From NCBI GenBank assembly GCA_046294495.1, contig JBKBKV010000008.1, forward strand, positions 1 to 47,486: a stretch of 47,486 nucleotides of DNA. The letters are read 5' to 3'. Of this stretch, positions 31,371-40,551 are shown one piece after another; position 1 is the first letter of the stretch, and every line of letters begins with the position of its first letter. This DNA is from HRBIN23 sp046294495. Lineage in GTDB: Bacteria; Chloroflexota; Dehalococcoidia; Lucifugimonadales; HRBIN23. The notes below the pieces were generated by a model that did not search any database, had not been told where the DNA came from, and was given only the letters and a program-made list of their open reading frames with translations. The position numbers were made by a program, and so were the translations under genes.

Positions 31371-33230
31371 ATGCAGTGGGCGTGGCTGGTGCCGGCGCTG
31401 AGCGCGGTCGCCTTCCTGGCCATTGTGCTCTTCCGCAGGCTTTTGCCCAGAGAGGGGGCGTGGCTGGCACCCTTGGCCATCGCAGGTGGGTTCGGGGTGT
31501 TCTGGGTGGTATTGGGGTGGTGGGTAAAGGCAGGGGGGGGAACACATGCCTTCGCCATTACCTGGCTCCAGGCGGGGGACGCCCGTATTACCTGGGGGAT
31601 GCTCGTTGACCCACTCTCCCTGGTGATGGTGGGGTTGGTTACCTTTGTGGCGCTACTGGTGCAGGTGTATTCCTGGGAATATATGGCCCACGAACCCCGG
31701 TTCGGCTGGTATTTCGCTGCCCACGCCCTCTTCGCGGCCTCCATGCTGGCCCTAGTTTTGGCCGACAACTTCCTGTTCCTCTACATCGCCTGGGAACTGG
31801 TGGGACTATGTTCCTATCTGCTTATCGGGTTCTGGTATGAGCGCAGGTCGGCAGCCGAGGCAGCCAAGAAGGCGTTCATTACCACACGCATTGGGGATGT
31901 GGGGATGCTCATCGGCATCCTGCTCCTCTTCCGCCAGACAGGGACCTTTGATATGCAGGAGATTTTCCACCTGGCCGAAAAGGGGAGGTTATCTCAGGGG
32001 GTAATAACGGCATCGGCTCTCTTGCTATTTACAGGGGCTATGGGCAAATCGGCCCAGTTCCCTCTGCATGTATGGCTCCCGGACGCTATGGAAGGCCCCA
32101 CCCCTGTTAGCGCCCTGATTCACGCCGCCACGATGGTGGCGGCCGGGGTTTATCTGGTGGCGCGAGCCTTTCCCCTGTTCGACGCCTCTGGAACGGCGCT
32201 AATGGTGGTGGCGGTTGTTGCCATCGTAACGGCGCTGATGGCCGCCAGTATGGCCCTGGTGATGACCGACCTGAAGCGGGTGCTGGCCTACTCCACCATT
32301 ACCGACCTGGCGTTGATGATGCTGGCCCTTGGGGCGGGGAGCATTACGGCGGCTATCTTCCACCTGGTGGTGCATGGCCTCTCTAAGGCCCTGCTGTTTC
32401 TCGGTGCAGGCTCGGTGGCCCACGGCGCGGGGAAAACGGATATCCGCGATATGGGGGGGCTTGCTCGGCATATGCCTATTACAGCGTTGACCTTTGCCCT
32501 GGGTGCCTTCTCCTTGGGGGGTATTCCTCCCATGAGTGGGTGGTTCAGCAAGGATGAGGTGCTGGCGGCGGTATGGCACGGCAGGGGGGTGATCTTCCTG
32601 GCCTTGGCCCTTGCGGTTGCGCTTATGAAGGCCCTGTATATGGGGCGCATCCTTTGGGCAGTGTTTTTTGGCAAGGCGAAAGTAGAGCACGCCCACGAGC
32701 CCCCCCCGCTGATGACGATGCCGCTAGTGGTGCTGGGGTTAGGGGCGCTGGTGGCCGGGGTTCTGGCGCTACCGCTGGGGGGTGCCTACCGGGGCTTTGG
32801 CACCTTCCTTTATTTCCACGAGCCGGAGCCTTTTCGCATCGTGGGGGGTATCGCTCTTGTCTCCACCCTGCTGGCCCTGGGGGGCTTTGCTTTTACCTGG
32901 GCAGGCTACCACGCTGGGCGTATCTCCGTAGAAGCCATCCGTCAGCGTTGGGTGGCGGTGCACCGCTGGCTGGTCAACAAATATTACCTGGATGACCTTT
33001 ATCAGTGGGGCGTCAATCACTTGGTTCTGGCGATGGGAGGGGCTATCGCCCTGTTTGACCGCCTGGTGGTGAACGATACAGGGGTGAATGGCACAGGGCT
33101 GTCGGTGCTTCTGGCGGGGCGGGGGCTTCGGCTTCACATCACAGGGTTTGTGTATACCTATGCCCTGGGCATAGTGGCTGGGTTCCTGGTGGTGGGTATC
33201 GTTTGGTGGGTTGTATTGGGGCGGGTGTAA
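31371..33230 (+). CDS. nuoL: Complex I subunit L (proton-pumping antiporter-like)
   Basis: A 619-residue subunit with about 16 helices. Conserved antiporter motifs are seen: DNFLFLYIAWELVGLCSYLL with the key Glu, SAQFPLHVWLPDAMEGPTPV, SALIHAATMVAAGVYLVAR with the helix-breaking His, and LKRVLAYSTITDLALMM. The C-terminus contains the long lateral helix region typical of NuoL, ending in hydrophobic residues. The ATG follows AAGGAGGG. It pumps protons at the far end of the membrane arm. Confidence 0.96.
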   Translation: MQWAWLVPALSAVAFLAIVLFRRLLPREGAWLAPLAIAGGFGVFWVVLGWWVKAGGGTHAFAITWLQAGDARITWGMLVDPLSLVMVGLVTFVALLVQVYSWEYMAHEPRFGWYFAAHALFAASMLALVLADNFLFLYIAWELVGLCSYLLIGFWYERRSAAEAAKKAFITTRIGDVGMLIGILLLFRQTGTFDMQEIFHLAEKGRLSQGVITASALLLFTGAMGKSAQFPLHVWLPDAMEGPTPVSALIHAATMVAAGVYLVARAFPLFDASGTALMVVAVVAIVTALMAASMALVMTDLKRVLAYSTITDLALMMLALGAGSITAAIFHLVVHGLSKALLFLGAGSVAHGAGKTDIRDMGGLARHMPITALTFALGAFSLGGIPPMSGWFSKDEVLAAVWHGRGVIFLALALAVALMKALYMGRILWAVFFGKAKVEHAHEPPPLMTMPLVVLGLGALVAGVLALPLGGAYRGFGTFLYFHEPEPFRIVGGIALVSTLLALGGFAFTWAGYHAGRISVEAIRQRWVAVHRWLVNKYYLDDLYQWGVNHLVLAMGGAIALFDRLVVNDTGVNGTGLSVLLAGRGLRLHITGFVYTYALGIVAGFLVVGIVWWVVLGRV

Positions 33231-33257
33231 AACAACTCTGCGGAAGGAGCACACCCT

Positions 33258-34754
33258 ATGGAGTGGATAAGGGATAACCTGCTTCTCCTGGTGGTGATGG
33301 TGCCCTTCTTTGGGGCGCTGGTCTTGGTGCTCATCCCTAACGAATGGGAGCGTGCTGTCCACTGGGTGGCGCGGTGCATCGGGGGCGTGGGGCTGGTGTT
33401 GGCTTTCCTGGCCTTCGGCCTTTACGAGCGGGACGAGGGGGGATTCCAGTTTGAGCGTCAGTTCCAGTGGCTTCCCTCTCTAGGGGCCACCTTCCACCTG
33501 GGGGTGGATGGCATCTCGGTGGCGCTTCTGCTGTTGAACGGTATTGTGGTTTTCACAGGCACCTTGGTTTCTTGGAACATCCGCCATCGCCCCAAGGACT
33601 TCTTTGTGCTCTTCTTCCTGCTGGGCACAGGGGTGTATGGGGTGTTCACATCTTTGGACCTCTTCTTCCTGTTTTTCTTCTATGAACTGGCGGTGCTACC
33701 CATGTTCTTGCTCATAGGGGTGTGGGGTTCTAGCACCGACTTCGGCACCTTCATCCGCACCAAGGAATATGGGGCGATGAAGTTGACCCTGTATTTGGTG
33801 GCGGGGAGCGTGTTGGTCTGGGTAGGGTTGCTGGCCCTGTGGGTGGAGGCGGGGCGCGCCTCCTTTGACCTGTTCGTTTTGCAGGATGTGGGCTTCGCGC
33901 GCTCCTTTCAGTTACTCTTTTACCCCTTCCTGATGGTGGGGTTTGGAGTGCTGGCTGGGCTGTGGCCCTTCCATACCTGGTCGCCCGACGGGCATGTAGC
34001 GGCCCCCACAGCAGTGAGTATGCTCCACGCGGGGGTGCTGATGAAGTTGGGGGCCTTTGGCATCTTGCAGGTGGGTATGCGCCTGCTGCCGGAAGGGGCA
34101 GGGGCGTGGGCACCGGTGCTCATCGGGTTGGGGACTGTAAATGTGCTCTACGGGGCGGCCAGCGCCATGGCCCAGACCGACCTGAAGTATGTGGTGGGCT
34201 ATTCCAGCGTAAGCCATATGGGGTATGTGCTCATGGGCCTAGCCACTTTGGACCCCCTGGGCGTCAATGGGGCGGTGCTCCAGATGTTTTCCCACGGAGT
34301 TATGACCGCTCTCTTCTTTGCCCTGGTGGGGGTGATTTACGACCGAGCACATATTCGTGACATCGGGGTGCTGGAGGGTTTGGCCAAGCGGATGGGCACC
34401 ACGGCCTCTTTCTTCGCCGTGGCGGGGTTGACCTCTTTGGGGTTGCCAGGGCTTAGCGGTTTCGTGGCTGAGCTGCTGGTGTTCTTGGGCGCTTTCCGCA
34501 CTTACCCAGCCCTGGCGGTGCTGGGGGTGTTGGGAGCGGCGGTAACGGCCGTGTATATCCTGCGCCTGCTGGCCAAAGTCTTCTTCGGGCCTCTGGGGGA
34601 GCGCTGGAAGGCCTTGCCGGATGCCGCCCCTATTGAGGCAGGGGCGACGGCGGTGCTGGTGGCTGTGCTAGCCATCGTGGGGCTGGCCCCCTTCACCCTT
34701 CTGCGCACCATTGATGTGGGGGTGGGCCAGTTCCTGCAGCGCCTTTTCGGCTAG
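33258..34754 (+). CDS. nuoM: Complex I subunit M (proton-pumping antiporter-like)
   Basis: A 498-residue antiporter-like subunit. Motifs include FFLFFFYELAVLPMFLLIGV with the conserved Glu, WPFHTWSPDGHVAAPTAVSM, LHAGVLMKLGAFGILQVGM with the essential Lys, and TDLKYVVGYSSVSHMGYVLM. The length is normal. The ATG follows GGAAGGAG, 27 bases after nuoL. Confidence 0.96.
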   Translation: MEWIRDNLLLLVVMVPFFGALVLVLIPNEWERAVHWVARCIGGVGLVLAFLAFGLYERDEGGFQFERQFQWLPSLGATFHLGVDGISVALLLLNGIVVFTGTLVSWNIRHRPKDFFVLFFLLGTGVYGVFTSLDLFFLFFFYELAVLPMFLLIGVWGSSTDFGTFIRTKEYGAMKLTLYLVAGSVLVWVGLLALWVEAGRASFDLFVLQDVGFARSFQLLFYPFLMVGFGVLAGLWPFHTWSPDGHVAAPTAVSMLHAGVLMKLGAFGILQVGMRLLPEGAGAWAPVLIGLGTVNVLYGAASAMAQTDLKYVVGYSSVSHMGYVLMGLATLDPLGVNGAVLQMFSHGVMTALFFALVGVIYDRAHIRDIGVLEGLAKRMGTTASFFAVAGLTSLGLPGLSGFVAELLVFLGAFRTYPALAVLGVLGAAVTAVYILRLLAKVFFGPLGERWKALPDAAPIEAGATAVLVAVLAIVGLAPFTLLRTIDVGVGQFLQRLFG

Positions 34755-34763
34755 GGGGGCATA

Positions 34764-36200
34764 ATGAGCGTTGTGAACTGGAACCTGCTCTGGCCTGAAG
34801 GGCTAGTTACCGCACTGGCTTTCCTGGTCTTCTTACTGGACCTGGTGCTGCCTTTTCGGCGCAAGGCCCTTCTGGCTTGGGCTTCGGCGGTGGGCTTGGT
34901 GGGGGTCTTGGCTTTCACAACGGCTTTCCTGTGGGGCAAGCAGGAGGCCCTTTTGGGCGGCCTCTATCGTATTGATGCCTATGCCCTCTTCTTCAAAGTC
35001 GTTTTCCTTGTGGCGGGCGTGTTGCTAGTGTTGGCCTCGGTGGAGTTTGTCCACCAGCACTTGGAACATCCGGGAGAATACTATGCCATTCTCCTGCTGG
35101 GGGTGGTGGGGATGATGGGCATGGCCTCGGCTGGGGAACTGTTGACAGGCGTCATCGCCCTGGAACTGGAGAGTTTCGCCTTATATGTGCTGGTGGCTTA
35201 TGCCCGCGGCGACCCCAAGTCCAACGAGGCGGCTGTAAAGTTCATTCTCCTGGGGGCATTCTCCTCGGCATTACTTTTCTATGGCATAAGTCTTGTGTAT
35301 GGGTTGGTGGGCACAACTTTCTTCACCGAGATAGCCCAGCGCCTGCCGCATATAGAGGTAACGCCTGTGCTTGCCCTGGGGCTGGGGCTGATTCTGGTCG
35401 GCTTTGGCTTCAAACTGGCGGCGGTGCCCTTCCACATGTGGGCGCCGGACACCTACGAAGGTGCTCCACTGCCGGTTACGGCGTTCATAGCGGTAGCGTC
35501 CAAGGCGGCGGTGGTGGCTCTCCTTTTGCGTTTCCTGGCAGAGGGGCTTCTGCCCTATCAGGGGCAGTGGCAATGGGCGCTAGCGGTGCTTTCAGCGCTG
35601 ACCATGACAGTGGGGAACCTTGTGGCCATCGCTCAGCGAAACATGAAGCGCCTACTGGCTTACTCCAGCATAGGACAGGTGGGGTATCTGCTGGCGGGGC
35701 TAACCGCCCTTTCACCCATGGCATCAACAGGCGTAATCTACCATCTGGTGGGGTATGCCATAACCAATCTGGCAGTTTTCTTAGGCCTCATTTTCTTCTA
35801 TAACCGCACCCGCCAGGAGGATATCCCCTCGCTGGCCGGCCTGGCTCAGAGGGAGCCTTTCGTGGCGGCAGGGATGGCCGTGGCCCTCTTCTCGCTGGCG
35901 GGTCTTCCCTTCTTTGTGGGCTTCGCCAGCAAGTTCTACCTCTTCACGGCAGCGGCCAAAGGGGGGTGGCTCTGGCTGGCGGGGCTGGCGGTGGTGAACA
36001 GCCTGGTCTCCCTGTATTACTACCTCGTGATTATCCGCCAGATGTATATAGAGCGTCCCAGGGAGGCGGCTCGCCTAACCCTGTCGCCTGTGCTGGGGGC
36101 TACCCTGGGCCTTTTGACCGTGGGCATCTTCCTGCTGGGAGTGTATCCGGGGCCTCTGGTGCGTGCGGTGGAGGCAGCCACCCGGGCCATCTTGCCCTAA
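34764..36200 (+). CDS. nuoN: Complex I subunit N (proton-pumping antiporter-like)
   Basis: A 478-residue antiporter-like subunit and the last gene of the operon. Motifs are GVIALELESFALYVLVAYAR, FKLAAVPFHMWAPDTYEGAP, VTAFIAVASKAAVVALLLRF and MKRLLAYSSIGQVGYLLAGL. A weak GGGGC-GCCCC hairpin without a T-run (36204-36221) follows the stop; no strong terminator is seen before the next promoter. Confidence 0.96.
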   Translation: MSVVNWNLLWPEGLVTALAFLVFLLDLVLPFRRKALLAWASAVGLVGVLAFTTAFLWGKQEALLGGLYRIDAYALFFKVVFLVAGVLLVLASVEFVHQHLEHPGEYYAILLLGVVGMMGMASAGELLTGVIALELESFALYVLVAYARGDPKSNEAAVKFILLGAFSSALLFYGISLVYGLVGTTFFTEIAQRLPHIEVTPVLALGLGLILVGFGFKLAAVPFHMWAPDTYEGAPLPVTAFIAVASKAAVVALLLRFLAEGLLPYQGQWQWALAVLSALTMTVGNLVAIAQRNMKRLLAYSSIGQVGYLLAGLTALSPMASTGVIYHLVGYAITNLAVFLGLIFFYNRTRQEDIPSLAGLAQREPFVAAGMAVALFSLAGLPFFVGFASKFYLFTAAAKGGWLWLAGLAVVNSLVSLYYYLVIIRQMYIERPREAARLTLSPVLGATLGLLTVGIFLLGVYPGPLVRAVEAATRAILP

Positions 36201-36308
36201 CAAGGGGCTTTTCTATGCCCCCACACGGGACAGACCCCCCGTTGGATGGAACGGTTTCAGGAAACTGCGCACCGTGGGTGCATAAAATCGGGAATTCTGG
36301 GACGGGTC

Positions 36309-36337
36309 TTGACAAATGGTCCTGCGTTGCTTATCTT
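36309..36337 (+). promoter_or_regulatory. Promoter of the peptide-type ABC importer operon
   Basis: A perfect TTGACA (36309-36314), a 17-base spacer and TATCTT (36332-36337), about 87 bases before the substrate-binding protein start. It lies in the 223-base gap after nuoN (36201-36423), in which nothing else is seen beyond a weak hairpin. Confidence 0.55.
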
Positions 36338-36423
36338 CTTGCTATAAGGCTCCCCTTCCCTTCCTGATCCTCTGTGGGGGAAATGCGCATCCTCGTGACC
36401 CTTTTAGAACATAAGGAGGCGCG

Positions 36424-38211
36424 ATGGCACTGAGCAGGCTGTTCCTTGTTGGTGTAGTGTTGGCCCTGCTGGGGACTGCTATGGGGTGCAGAGCGGCGCC
36501 GGCCCCAACAGCCCCCACACCCACCCCTACCGCTGCCGCTCCCCGTGCTCCGGCGGCGACGCCCACACCCGTGCCAACCCCCACACCCCTGGTTATTGTT
36601 ACCCCGGGGGCGGCCGTAACTCCCACCCCCACCCCGGTGCCAACGCCCTCCCCAGCCAAGCCCGAAGGGAAATACGGAGGTATCTTGATATTTGCCCAAG
36701 AGCGAGATGTGGTCTCCGCGGAGATTTCAATGTATGAGGGCCTGAGTTACCTGAGCCAGCATGTAACGCGCCCCCTTTACAGCCAGGTCGTTATGAACGA
36801 CCCCCAGGACCCTTACAAGGTTATCCCCGACCTGGCCGAGCGGTGGGAGATGCGCCCCGACGGTATGCAGTGGACCTTCTACCTGCGCAAGAATGCCTTC
36901 TGGCACGATGGCAAGCCCGTGACGGCCCACGATGTAAAGTTCACCTTTGACCGCATGTTTGAGCCGCCCCCTGGCCAAGTCAGGGGCCGTGGTGCACCCA
37001 TCATTAACTACATGGCGTCTAAGGACTCGGTGGTGGTGAAGGACGACTACACGGTGCAGTTCAACCTGAAGTTCCCGGCCGCGTCTTTCCTGGCGCTGAT
37101 GAACAACCCCTATCTGGGGGTGCACCCCAAGGAGTATACCCTGGCCCAGCCCAAGCAGCAGGTGCGGGTGTGGAAGGATGTAATCGGGAGTGGTGCCTTC
37201 AAGGTGAAGAGCATGACCCCCGGGTCATCTTATGAGATGGTGAAGTTTGACAAGTTCTACATCCCGGGCCGGCCTTACCTGGACGGCATAAAGGTGCTGG
37301 TGATGCCCGACTCGGCCACCCGTTTCGCCGCCCTGCGGGCGCACCGACTGCATATGATCCCCCAGAGCGTTACTTACCCCCAGGCGGAGGTCATCGTCAA
37401 AGAACTGCCGCATATCAAACTCCAGCGGGTGCCCCGAATCGCCGGCGATACCGTGCAGATGAATGTGAAGCAGCCCCCCTTCGACGACCCGCGAGTAAGG
37501 CGGGCTGTCGCCCTGGCTATCCCCAGGGCGTGCCTGAAGGACGGCCCGTGTTACCCGGTGGAGCCCGATAGTTATATGGGTGGAGTGCTTTTCCCATATG
37601 GCCCCTGGGCCTTGCGCCCTGAGGACCTGGCCGATAAAATCCCAGGCTATGCAACCACTCTTGCAGGCAAAGAGAAGGAGCGGGAGCAAGCCCGAAAACT
37701 GCTTGCGGATGCAGGCTACCCACAGGGCCTTAAGATCGTAATGGACACCCGGGAGCTGCGTTCATACATCGACAGCGCTCAGTGGGTAATTGAGGAACTG
37801 CGTAAGGTGGGCATTGAGGTTACCGACCTGAAGATACACGACAGTGCGTCCTACTATGATCTCACCCTTAGCGGTCGGCACAAGATTATCACCCACGGGC
37901 ACGCCTTCGCCCTAGACGACCCCGACCTGGTGATCCCCGACCACTACATGTGTGGTGGTGCGGAGAACCACCCCAAGTTGTGCGTCCAGGAGATTGAAGA
38001 CCTCTTCGCCAAGCAACAGCGCACCCTGGATGTGGGGGAGCGCATCAAAATGTTGAAAGACCTCCAGCGCATGATCCTTGACCAGGACGCCAAAATCTGG
38101 ATCGCCTGGGAGGTGTCGCGGGTGCCCCTGTGGCCTGAGGTGAAGGGCTGGTATGCCGTCAACAGCCTCTACATGAATATGCACTTCTGGGATGTGTGGC
38201 TGGACCAGTAG
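36424..38211 (+). CDS. ABC transporter substrate-binding lipoprotein (peptide/nickel type, SBP_bac_5)
   Basis: A 595-residue exported solute-binding protein. A signal peptide ends at Cys22 (TAMGC, a non-standard lipobox), then an Ala/Pro/Thr linker to about residue 82. The cluster C binding protein fold follows: YGGILIFAQERDVV, VIPDLAERWEMRPDGMQWTF, FWHDGKPVTAHDVKFTFDR, then PPFDDPRVRRAVALAIPR near residue 355 and AWEVSRVPLWPEVKGWY at the end. The ligand might be a peptide, nickel or sugar oligomer; sequence alone does not decide. Two permease genes follow. ATPase genes are not in this window. Confidence 0.94.
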   Translation: MALSRLFLVGVVLALLGTAMGCRAAPAPTAPTPTPTAAAPRAPAATPTPVPTPTPLVIVTPGAAVTPTPTPVPTPSPAKPEGKYGGILIFAQERDVVSAEISMYEGLSYLSQHVTRPLYSQVVMNDPQDPYKVIPDLAERWEMRPDGMQWTFYLRKNAFWHDGKPVTAHDVKFTFDRMFEPPPGQVRGRGAPIINYMASKDSVVVKDDYTVQFNLKFPAASFLALMNNPYLGVHPKEYTLAQPKQQVRVWKDVIGSGAFKVKSMTPGSSYEMVKFDKFYIPGRPYLDGIKVLVMPDSATRFAALRAHRLHMIPQSVTYPQAEVIVKELPHIKLQRVPRIAGDTVQMNVKQPPFDDPRVRRAVALAIPRACLKDGPCYPVEPDSYMGGVLFPYGPWALRPEDLADKIPGYATTLAGKEKEREQARKLLADAGYPQGLKIVMDTRELRSYIDSAQWVIEELRKVGIEVTDLKIHDSASYYDLTLSGRHKIITHGHAFALDDPDLVIPDHYMCGGAENHPKLCVQEIEDLFAKQQRTLDVGERIKMLKDLQRMILDQDAKIWIAWEVSRVPLWPEVKGWYAVNSLYMNMHFWDVWLDQ

Positions 38212-38248
38212 GGAGAACTCGGTGGGAAGACGGAGATAGAGAAAAGGG

Positions 38249-39196
38249 ATGAGGGACTACCTGATCCGTAGGCTACTTCTCCTCATCGTTACGGTGTGGG
38301 GAGTGAGTGTCGTTATCTTCCTGATAATGCGTGTTGTCCCAGGAGACCCGATCATGGCTCTTATGGGGGAAGGCGGTGCCACTGCAGAGCAAATCGCCAA
38401 AATTCGGCGCGAACTGGGGCTAGACCGTCCACTCCCCGTTCAATACGCCCAGTGGATGTGGGATACTCTCCGTCTGGATCTGGGCAAGTCCCTCTGGAAG
38501 GGAACGGAAATCACCTTTGAACTGAAGACCCGTCTGCCCGTTACCCTGGAACTGGCAATAATGAGTATGCTCCTGGCGATAGTGATCGCCATGGTGGCTG
38601 GGGTGCTTTCAGCCCTGCGCCAGGACACCTGGGTGGACTACTTCTTCCGCGTGTTCACCATTGGGGGGCTTGCTTTGCCTGCCTTCTGGGTGGGCATCCT
38701 GGTTATCCTGATGCTGGCCCTCTGGCTCAACTGGCTCCCGACTATTGAGTATGTCCCCTTTTTCCAGAACCCCAGGGAAAACCTCATCCAGTTCATCTTC
38801 CCTGCCCTGGTGGTGGGGTGGCGCGGGGCCGCCGTAACAGGGAGGATGGTGCGCTCCAGCATGCTGGAGGTTCTCCGTGAGGACTACATTCGCACCGCCC
38901 GTGCTAAGGGGCTGGCGGAACGGATTGTGGTCTTGCGCCATGCCCTGAAGAACGCCTCCCTCCCTGTGGTTACCATCCTGGGTATAGAGGCGACCCTGCT
39001 TCTAGGAGGTGTGGTGGTAATTGAGCAGGTTTTCAGTATGCCGGGCCTTGGGCGGGCGCTGGTCAGCGCTATCTACTATCGGGACTACCCCATGGTGCAG
39101 TTCTTGGTAACCTTCTTCGCATTTATAACCGTGCTCATCAACCTTCTTGTGGACATTACCTACGGTTGGCTGGACCCCCGTATTCGCTACGAGTAG
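38249..39196 (+). CDS. ABC transporter permease (DppB/OppB type)
   Basis: A 315-residue inner-membrane permease with six helices. The N-terminal MRDYLIRRLLLLIVTVWGVS and the region VVPGDPIMALMGEGGATAEQ are typical of DppB. The EAA loop is DYIRTARAKGLAERIVVLRH followed by LKNASLPVVTILG. The end YGWLDPRIRYE is the usual C-terminus. It stands 37 bases after the binding protein gene and would pair with the next permease. Confidence 0.95.
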   Translation: MRDYLIRRLLLLIVTVWGVSVVIFLIMRVVPGDPIMALMGEGGATAEQIAKIRRELGLDRPLPVQYAQWMWDTLRLDLGKSLWKGTEITFELKTRLPVTLELAIMSMLLAIVIAMVAGVLSALRQDTWVDYFFRVFTIGGLALPAFWVGILVILMLALWLNWLPTIEYVPFFQNPRENLIQFIFPALVVGWRGAAVTGRMVRSSMLEVLREDYIRTARAKGLAERIVVLRHALKNASLPVVTILGIEATLLLGGVVVIEQVFSMPGLGRALVSAIYYRDYPMVQFLVTFFAFITVLINLLVDITYGWLDPRIRYE

Positions 39197-39223
39197 CCTG
39201 TGAGGAGATGATAGGAGGCGAGC

Positions 39224-40141
39224 GTGGCTCTGGACACACCCTCCCCCAGTGAGGCGCTCCAGACCCATGGCGGGGTGCGCACCTTCCGACGCAACATCTG
39301 GAAGGGCCTTGCCCGCTTTATCTTTCGCAAGCCCCTGGGGGCAGCCGGAGCGGGGATGATCCTCGTTATGGTGGTATTCGCCTATGTGGGAGTCCTGTTC
39401 ATGCCCTACGGAAAACTGGAGCAGAATATCCCTGAAGCCCTTCAGGCACCTAGCCTGCGCCATCCCCTAGGCACCGACCAGTTTGGTAGGGACATGCTCA
39501 CACGCATTATGTATGCATCCCAAGTCTCCCTCTTCATCGGCTTCGCCACAGTCATGGTGAGTGGCATTGTGGGGGGTATCTTGGGAGTTGTGAGTGGTTA
39601 TATGGGGGGTAAGGTTGACCTGCTCTTCCAGCGGATTGTGGATGTGCTGATGTCCTTCCCGCTGCTCATTCTGGCCATGGCTATTGTTGTGATGCTGGGG
39701 GCGACGACCTACAATGTCATCATCGCCATTGCTATCTCTTATGCCCCGCGCCTAGCCCGTGTGGTGCGCTCTGTTGCCCTTTCTGTGCGAGAGAAGCAGT
39801 ATGTGGAGGCGGCGCGGGCCATCGGATGCCCCGACTGGCGCATTATGCTAAACCATGTGGCGCCCCAATGCATTGCACCCATCCTTGTGCTGATTACTGC
39901 TCAACTGGGGGCGGCCATCCTGGTAGAATCATCCCTGAGTTTCCTGGGTATGGGAACCCAGGAGCCTAACCCCTCCTTGGGGAACATGCTCAGCGGGGCG
40001 GCCGCTGGCTACTTTGAAATGGCCCCCTGGATGGCTATCTACCCTGGCCTGGCTATTGGCGTGGCGGTCTTCGGGTTCAATGTGTTTGGGGATGCTTTGC
40101 GGGATGTGTTGGACCCCCGTCTGCGTGGGGCCGGGCGTTAG
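39224..40141 (+). CDS. ABC transporter permease (DppC/OppC type)
   Basis: A 305-residue permease of the DppC type, with an N-terminal OppC_N segment. Motifs are LRHPLGTDQFGRDMLTRIMY, the EAA loop KQYVEAARAIGCPDWRIMLN and SSLSFLGMGTQEPNPSLGNM, then the end DALRDVLDPRLRG. The start is GTG after TAGGAGG. It is the last transporter gene; the trp promoter begins only 6 bases after its stop. Confidence 0.95.
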   Translation: MALDTPSPSEALQTHGGVRTFRRNIWKGLARFIFRKPLGAAGAGMILVMVVFAYVGVLFMPYGKLEQNIPEALQAPSLRHPLGTDQFGRDMLTRIMYASQVSLFIGFATVMVSGIVGGILGVVSGYMGGKVDLLFQRIVDVLMSFPLLILAMAIVVMLGATTYNVIIAIAISYAPRLARVVRSVALSVREKQYVEAARAIGCPDWRIMLNHVAPQCIAPILVLITAQLGAAILVESSLSFLGMGTQEPNPSLGNMLSGAAAGYFEMAPWMAIYPGLAIGVAVFGFNVFGDALRDVLDPRLRGAGR

Positions 40142-40146
40142 GGGTA

Positions 40147-40175
40147 TTGACACGCCTGCCGAACCTTGTTAGTAT
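40147..40175 (+). promoter_or_regulatory. Promoter of the T-box-trpB2EG operon
   Basis: TTGACA (40147-40152), a 17-base spacer and TAGTAT (40170-40175), with TGT before the -10 as an extended element. An overlapping TATAAG is at 40173. Transcription would begin near 40182, at the start of the T-box leader. Confidence 0.6.
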
Positions 40176-40181
40176 AAGACC

Positions 40182-40491
40182 TAAAACCGAAAACGCTAAA
40201 GGCGAAGAACGGGACGAGTAGACCCCCAGCGAGGCTCCAGAGAGCCGGGGGAGGTGCAAGCCGGCGCCTGCGCAGGGGTTGAATGGACCCGGGAGCCGCA
40301 CCCCCAACGGGCCGATGCCCCAGTAGGCGGTGCCGGAAGGGCCCCGTTAGCACAGCCCTGGGTGGCTCCGTGCCACACCCGGCACGCCCACCGAGAAGAG
40401 GTGCGCCTGCCCAAGAGAAGGGCCGGCGAAGAAGGGTGGCACAGCGGAGAGAACAAGCCCCGCCCCTTTGCGGCGGGGCTTTCTTTTTGAG
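40182..40491 (+). promoter_or_regulatory. T-box riboswitch with Trp (UGG) specifier
   Basis: A T-box leader before trpB2. It contains the stem I landmarks AGAGAGCCGGGG (40239-40250) and GGTGCAAGCCGG (40253-40264). The specifier is TGG in GAATGGACC (about 40281-40289), a tryptophan codon followed by A as in known T-boxes. The antiterminator carries the conserved AAGGGTGGCACAGCGG (about 40432-40447); its TGGC is complementary to the GCCA end of tRNA-Trp. An intrinsic terminator follows. Uncharged tRNA-Trp would stabilise the antiterminator and switch on trpB2, trpE and trpG. The class is well known in Firmicutes and some other phyla, including Chloroflexota. Confidence 0.92.
40455..40488 (+). 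terminator. T-box regulated intrinsic terminator
   Basis: AAGCCCCGCC and GGCGGGGCTT form a 10-base-pair stem with a 7-base loop, followed by TCTTTTT. The 5' arm lies next to the T-box motif and could instead pair in the antiterminator, the usual mutually exclusive arrangement. Confidence 0.88.
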
Positions 40492-40551
40492 GAGAGAAGC
40501 GAGGCAAGGTTGCGTGGGCATGGCCCAGGCATCAAGAAAGAGGAGGTGTGT

